Shown: piece by piece, positions 58,140-64,000 of the stretch
Position numbering within the stretch: position 1 is the stretch's first letter
How the letters are laid out: each line of letters begins with the position of its first letter
Origin: Hofstenia miamia
Taxonomy: Eukaryota; Xenacoelomorpha; Acoela
Direction: 5' to 3'
DNA length: 64,000 bases
Assembly: GCA_004352715.1 (NCBI GenBank)
Contig: SCFE01000082.1
Coordinates: forward strand, 1-64,000
Notes under the pieces: generated by a model
The model's input: the letters and a program-made list of their open reading frames with translations, nothing else
What the model was told of the DNA's origin: nothing
Databases searched by the model: none
Program-made: the position numbers and the translations under genes

Positions 58140-59767
58140 TCATTTATACTTTTGCAGGAACACTCTCCATTCAGCAGTAATTTCGTCCCTCTTATTCTGC
58201 TCTACTTGTGTCCAATCATCTGCTGGGAAGTTTGGGTGCTCAGTGGCAAACTGTGCATATAGTATCATCAACCGTTCCCTTTGGTCTAAATGATGTTTCG
58301 ACCAAACTTCCTCTGATGGTATTTGAATCTGGCTACGTTGAAGGATCTCTTCCAACTTTTTGAAAACTTTTTCATTTCTTCTCCTAAATTGGAGTGTTCT
58401 CTGCACCAACTCATAAGTTAGTTGTGAATTGAATCAGCTGCTGAAGGCCTTGTTCTCTTAATTTTCTGATTCTATCTGGGCATACTTTCTCTGGTAAAGA
58501 TGTTAATGAGAAGGAAGGCATCTCCTGAATCATGGCTTCTAGTAATTGTTCTTCTTTAATCTCCTGAGGCTTTTGTATATTCAATAGGACCAAGATCTTT
58601 GTTTCCATCCTATAAGCCAGATCGTATACAGGAATTCCCCAATTATGCAAACCTAGCATTGGACAGTCTTGGGTGCCATTGAATAATATTATTCCTGTAG
58701 CTTTCATATGTATTAACTTCTCATAAATGTGTTCAGGCTGATGGTTAGAATTTAAAAATTCAGCCTGAGCATTGGTACCATTCAGGAACGCTAAAGCAGG
58801 ATATTCCCTGTCCACAAATTCCAAAAACTCCTGCATTCTTTGAATATTTATTTGCTCCTGAAATTGTCCCATATTCCTGCAATATAAGAGGTTATCCATT
58901 ATTTCGAATTGTTTTCGTGCCTTCCAGTACATTTTCCTACCCTCTAAATCATGATAATGTAGGGTGGACATNNNNNNNNNNNNNNNNNNNNNNNNNNNNN
59001 NNNNNNNNNNNNNNNNNNNNNNNAAATTCAGCCTGAGCATTGGTACCATTCAGGAACACTAAAGCAGGATATTCCCTGTCCACAAATTCCAAAAACTCCT
59101 GCATTCTTTGAATATTTATTTGCTCCTGAAATTGTCCCATATTCCTGCAATATAAGAGGTTATCCATTATTTCGAATTGTTTTCGTGCCTTCCAGTACAT
59201 TTTCCTACCCTCTAAATCATGATAATGTAGGGTGGACATCGGATAATTAACCGCCAATGGTGGCTTCAACAGATACTTCAGCGACGTTTTGCCATTATAG
59301 ATCGAACAATCTAGAGGGACCATCACAACTCTACTGCAGGTTGTATTCACTTTTTCAATTTGCCTTCTAGCCACTTCGATCATGGGTTGCAGAATTTCCC
59401 AAGGCCGCATCATGGCACCAATAAACTCCAGATCTAACACCACCAAGCTTTCATGTTCCCATGATCTGCTCTGAACTGCTCCTATATATTTTTGCGTGAT
59501 AGTTTTTGGATTCTGTAATTTAGCCTCAAATTCTAGGTACCAATGCTCATTATTTTGGTGACCTACTGGGATCTCTAGAATCTCCATAATATCATCATTT
59601 TCATGAGATTCCAGGCCACCGTCACATTCTACGATTTTTTCTTTATCCAGGCATGATGATTCTGTGGGGAAAGGTCTTACAGTAGGGAAGTATAGAGTGA
59701 CTGTTCTTACACCATTGCTTCGCCTCCATTTGGTTTGGTACTTCTTTTTAGAAACTCTGCCTGGCAT
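58140..59767 (-). pseudogene. ORF-X, copy 5 (most complete N-terminus)
   Basis: Start at 59767 directly after 'tttagttag'. The frame is open from 59767 to the gap at 58972-59023, giving the intact N-terminal half: basic start (MPGRVSKKKYQTKWRR), acidic segment, then SRSWE, VPLDC, KPPLAV, YHDLEGR. Codon 11 is CAA where copies 1 and 2 have TGA. Sequence on both sides of the gap is duplicated (58760-58971 and 59024-59235), so the true gene is shorter than the interval. A 10-base deletion near 58438 shifts the frame; the last 89 codons are open (58140-58409). Confidence 0.65.
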
Positions 59768-60462
59768 CTAACTAAATAAATCACTGTTTAAGTACTTAAT
59801 TAGCATTTCTAACAAAAACCTTTGATTCAGTTAAAATAAATTTGCAAACTACTATAATGAGTACAGCTTTGAAAACCCAATAATATATTTCTCATTTACT
59901 ATGTTTTGTGTGTCCATAACAAAACCTCAATTTAATTTACGTATTCCAACTCTTTCTAAACATTCAAATTCATGATCATACTATGTTTTTACTACTATAT
60001 CATTCCCATTGCCATAGCAACCTTACAGTATAATGTAACAGTTAATTTTACTCTTTAATCACGTCTTAAATCTAAAGTTCTGCAATTTTAGTCAATGTGA
60101 GGTCCAACTGTGGTCGAGACTTATTGTTAACTGCTTAACCACTGATAATTAGCCATTACCAAACTTTGACTACTAATGCCTTAAAATTGCATCTTAATTT
60201 CCCTTGTGCTAATTGTTTGGTACAAGGTTACGTTTTGGTCTAAGTCTAGCACGGTCATAATTTTTTTTTTCAGCCTTTGTAAATACGTATTACTCATGGA
60301 TTAACTACGAGTTTACATATAGATCTTTCAGAACAGTCGAGTAGTGAGTTTGTGTGGTACCCTAATTTTCCAAAATTTTAAAACCTCGAATTCTGTCAGC
60401 TTTAACTACTAATTTATATGCATACAATTAACGCTATATATAAACAAAACATTTATTTTCCG
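59768..60462. other. Intergenic segment between ORF-X and ORF3, copy 5
   Basis: AT-rich and homologous to the same interval in copies 1, 2 and 3. Nothing coding was recognised. Confidence 0.5.
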
Positions 60463-60654
60463 TCAATTAAATGATGCTACAATTCGCTCTCTTTGAGCTT
60501 TGTGTTTCATTCTCTGTCGATGATCCTGCGCATGGCAGCTCACCACCCTGAATCATTCCATCGGCCCAATATAAGACCGAACTGTCCATTCTTCCTTCCC
60601 ATGATGACTGTACATCCGGGTGTAGAAGAATGTGGGGTGCATGAAGGTTCTCAT
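60463..60654 (-). pseudogene. ORF3, small basic protein, copy 5 (one stop)
   Basis: ATG at 60654 follows 'atttttag'. The frame matches copy 3 ORF3 (MRTFMHP-FFYTRM, GKEEWTVRSYIGPME, then a basic tail QRMKHKAQRERI), with TGA where copy 3 has AGA after PME, and ends slightly earlier. The longer ORF at 60467-60676 in another frame is a shadow. Substitutions while the frame is held suggest it was a real gene in the ancestor. Confidence 0.5.
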
Positions 60655-60930
60655 ATCCTTTCCTAAAAATAATCACTATTTTTCATGCAGTTAAATTAAT
60701 TACAACACCTAAAGGAAAACTAAAATTATTAATGTTTCTAAACTACAAATAGGAATGAATATAACCAGTCTATTTTAATCTGCCATTCCGCACTCTAGAT
60801 CACTTTCTATTCTTCTCCAACAGTGAACTTTGTTTGTTATCTAAACATTATTACAAAACCACTTAATTTCTCATGCACTATAAAGTTTCTCAGATTCTTC
60901 ATGCATTTTATACTACCCATTTTTTTGAAG

Positions 60931-63900
60931 TTATACCCATGCTAAAACGGGGCCGTATCTATCGGGTACTTTTCTTTGGCGGGCAGCATACCAATCCTGT
61001 TGAAAAGGTCTGTCAGGAGCATCTTGCTCTTCTCTTCATACCCAAATTGGCTCCAGCTCCAGGGGCGTACCCAGTGGTGTCACATTAGCCAGTTCCAGGT
61101 TTGAAATTTCAACTTGCTGACATAATGCCAATTCATCTTTGTTTTCCTCTTCACCTGGATTCTCTGTTTCCAATTCTTCCATCTCATCTTTTGCTAGTTC
61201 AGTTTCCTTGTAGGGTTTCAGCCTATTTATGTGAACGATTTGCCATTTCTTCCGCGGATATTTGATATGTTTAATCTGTACGTTGACCTCATTAATTACT
61301 TTTACCACTTCATATGGCCCCAAATAAGGACTATGTAATTTCTTCACCATTCTTTTCTTAATCGCCGGGTGATACAGTAAAACTTTATCTCCCACTGCGA
61401 ACTCCTGAAACCGCACCTTTTTGTTATAGTAGTCGCTCATCATTTCCTGTGCTTGTCCCGTGGCTTCTATCACTGTTTACTGCAGGCAACTCAAGTTCAT
61501 CCGTAAATCTAAAATATATTGATGTATATTATCATAATGAGGTCTTTGATCTTCCGGTTCTGGTAACAGCAGTTGCACTGGAACCCGCGCTTTCCTACCA
61601 AACATGACTTGGAAAGGAGAGACGCCTGTAGACTGATGTTTACTGGTGTTATATGCGAAGCAAGCTTGTTCTATAAACTGATCCCAATCATTTTGATCTT
61701 CGTTGATGTATTTGGAAATTATATCAATCAATGTTTTGTTCCATCATTCTGTTTGTCCATTCCCTTGGGGATGAAAGGCCGTTGTTCGTAATTTCTTAAT
61801 ATCTAAAAGAAAACATAGTTGATGTATTAAATTACTCTCGAAATTCCTTCCTTGGTCTGTCAGGATATGGTCAGGAAGACCAAACTGGGTAAAGATTCTA
61901 TTAACTAATACTTTCACAGTCAATTCTGCCAGTGAATCTACTAAGGGAAACGCAAATGAAAATTTTGAAAATAGGTCCACTACTGTCAAAATCCACTTGT
62001 TCCCATTTTCGCTCTTGGGTAAAGGACCCATGAAATCAGCAGTGATTATTTCGAAGGAATATCCTACCTTATTGGATTTCATTGGTGCCCTTACTGCTGG
62101 TACAGGATATTTTCTTTTATTGCATCTTTCGCAAGCATTTATATAAGATATCACATCATTTGTCATACCTATCCAAAAATACAATTCTTTTATTTTGTTA
62201 TTTGTTTTTGTTATTCCAAAATGCCCGCCTGAAGCCGAAGTATGAACTGCCTTTAAAACCTTAGATATAAATACTCTAGGTATGATTAACTTTAGCGGTT
62301 GTTTAGGTTCCCTAAGATATAATATTTGATCTTGTTCAAATAAATTTTCCCATCTTGACCATAAATAAAGAGTCTCCCGCGGAACACCCTGCAAACTTTG
62401 TTTATCCAGTTTTATCAAAACCTTTTCAAAAATGAACTTCTTATATATTGGACCAATTATTACATCTTGTTTTTGAGCTTGAATGAATGTTTCTTTCTCC
62501 TCACAACCCAATTTTATTGAGAATGTTAGTAATTCCCTAGGATCATCTATTCCTTTGTCTGGCTCTCTAAGAGTTACTGGGTCCAATCTGCTTAATGTGT
62601 CGGCATTTTGATGTTTAGCTCCAGGTTTATGTACTATGTCGAAATCAAATTCTGCCAAAAATGTGAGCCACCTGTATAATTGACCGCTGATTTCCCTAAA
62701 ATTCCTCAGCCATTTTAAACTAGCATGGTCCGTGATTACTGTAAACTTCCTACCATATAAATAATGTTTAAATTTTCGGACTGCCCAGACAACTCCCAAC
62801 AATTCCTTCTTTGTAGTGGAATAGTTTAATTCAGAACCTTGTAAAGCACGACTTGCATACGCAACTACTGTTTTGCCAGCTTCATCTTGTTGTGCCAAAA
62901 CTGCTCCCAATGCCGTCCCGCTTGCGTTGGTCAACAAGATGAATTTCTTTGATAAATCAGGATAGTCTAAGATTGGTGCTGAAATGAGTTTTTGTTTCAA
63001 ATTTTCGAAAGCCTCTTGCTGTTCTGCATCCCAATTGAATGGAGCATTTTTCCGTAACAATTTGGTTAGTGGAAAAGCTATATTTGCATACCCTTCCACA
63101 AATCTTCTGTAATATCCAGTGAGACCTAAGAAACTGTGTAGCTGAGTCAAATTTGATGGCGGTTTAAGATGCTTTACTGCTTCTATTTTCTCCTCGTCAC
63201 ATTCTAGTCCCTTTTTAGAGATTTTGTGTCCCAAAAATTTGATTTCTTTCTGGAAGAATACGCACTTCTTTGCACACAGTTTTAGGCCAGCTTTCCTGAG
63301 TATGGTCGCTACCTTTGCAAAGTTGTCCAGTGTCTGTTCAAAGGTTTTTCCAATAACTAAAATGTCATCTAGGTACACTAAACAAGCTTTGTAGAGTAGC
63401 CCATCTAAAATGCAATCCATTAATCTTTGAAAACAAATTGGGGCTGAGGACAAACTGAAAGGCAGTCTTATGAATGCCCGGTTAGGGCCGAAAAAGCTGT
63501 CTTATGAATGTCACATTCTCTAATTTTCATTTGATGATACCCACTTACTAAGTCTAGTGTAATGAAAAACCAAGACCCTTGTATTGAATCAAGAATATTT
63601 TCAATGCTCAGTAATGGGTACGTGCTCAAATCTTTTAGCTTCTTATTTACTGTGCTTCTATAATCAACACATAATCTTAATTTCCCGTTTTTTTTTCGAA
63701 CAAGTATGATTGGTGAGTTCCACAGAGAGAAACTCTTTCTAATCACACCTAATTTTAATAACAAATTTATTTGTTCTTTAAGTTCATTTTGAAATGCTAG
63801 AGGTACTCTGTGTGGTCGAATATTTACCGCCTTATCATCAATTGTGTTCAATTCCACTGGCAACATGTCACAACTACCCAGTTCTTTGGAGCTCAACGCA

Positions 63901-64000
63901 AAAACATCTTCAAATTGTACGATTTGTTCCTTAAAGATCTGTTTTTCTGCTTCTGAAATTTCTACGCCATCAAAGCCAATTTGTTTAAGAATTTCCGTCA
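60931..64000 (-). pseudogene. pol: pro-pol polyprotein pseudogene, copy 5 (partial)
   Basis: From the window edge: RT with VCVDYRS and WFFITLDLVSGYHQ (Trp kept where the other copies have TGA), a small deletion near 63460 that shifts the frame, then 569 open codons (61744-63453) with YLDD, RNase H (TNASGTALGAVL, where the usual Asp is Asn) and integrase to GNGQTE. TGA follows at about 61741, TAA near 61475, and TGA near 61035 before the C-terminus ending at 60931. RT and RNase H upstream of about 62870 are clearly diverged from the other copies, but the integrase is almost identical to copy 4. Confidence 0.9.

Larger units (their letters stand above)
53207..64000 (-). mobile_element. Metavirid-like provirus, copy 5 (runs off the window)
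   Basis: LTR L5, env, ORF-X, ORF3 and pol up to the protease-RT join are inside the window. The rest of pol, gag and the 5' LTR lie beyond 64000. Confidence 0.8.

Noticed and set aside
10857-64000. Five independent recent insertions
   Set aside because: Shared stops and frameshifts, shared LTRs and the constant 30,550-base offset between copies 1 and 4 indicate duplication or recombination for at least part of the array.
1-64000. CRISPR array, tRNA or rRNA genes, bacterial operon
   Set aside because: No regularly spaced short repeats, no cloverleaf with conserved arms and no rRNA-like conserved stretch was found. Spaced repeats here are LTRs and provirus copies.

Overview
The window is AT-rich eukaryotic DNA, most likely from an invertebrate animal. 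I cannot name the species. Almost everything recognisable is mobile-element sequence. There is a piggyBac element with TTAA ends, a P-element/THAP9-type transposase relic, a non-LTR reverse transcriptase scrap, and about 50 kb of Ty3/gypsy-type (Metaviridae-like) proviruses that carry an env gene. No bacterial gene organisation, tRNA, rRNA or CRISPR is visible, and I see no convincing intact host gene. Every large reading frame is broken. Ten runs of N and several sequences duplicated at gap edges show that the assembly is imperfect.

Layout. 1-4078: a decayed gag plus retropepsin reading frame lying between inverted repeats of about 700 bp. 743-1128 recurs directly at 4091-4359 + 6684-6772, and that second copy is split by a piggyBac-like element (4360-6683) flanked by a TTAA duplication. 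6776-10856: sparse AT-rich DNA with a short cysteine-knot-like ORF (6851-7045), a P-element-like transposase pseudogene (8293-9372) and a hairpin MITE-like unit (10178-10301). 10857-64000: five copies of one retroelement, all transcribed from the minus strand and arranged head to tail. Copy 1 is 10857-24898, copy 2 is 24899-32374, copy 3 is 33518-45419, copy 4 is 46761-55466 and copy 5 is 53207-64000. Copies 1/2 and 4/5 appear to share an LTR (22657-24898 and 53207-55466).

The retroelement is the main subject. Its consensus order on the minus strand is: LTR (about 2.25 kb) - primer-binding site - gag (capsid-like region, CCHC knuckle) - minus-1 frameshift signal - protease - RT - RNase H - integrase with GPY/F module - ORF3 (about 76 aa, basic C-terminus) - ORF-X (about 455 aa, no family recognised) - env (about 710 aa) - polypurine tract - LTR, about 14 kb in all. 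ORF3, ORF-X and env each begin directly after a splice-acceptor-like (T)TTAG, which suggests three spliced subgenomic messages, as in complex retroviruses. The gag-pol junction carries the heptamer TTTAAAC directly before the gag stop, with a conserved GC-rich hairpin 7-8 nt downstream, and pol lies exactly in the minus-1 frame in all four copies where it can be seen.

The copies are dead but informative. Many in-frame TGA stops stand where a sister copy has CGA, which fits CpG methylation and deamination. Several stops are shared between copies, so the array probably grew after inactivation, by DNA-level duplication or LTR-LTR recombination. The gag-pol-LTR blocks of copies 1 and 4 lie at a constant 30,550-base offset with very few differences. 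Conversion-like patches and exchanged modules appear in copies 3, 4 and 5.
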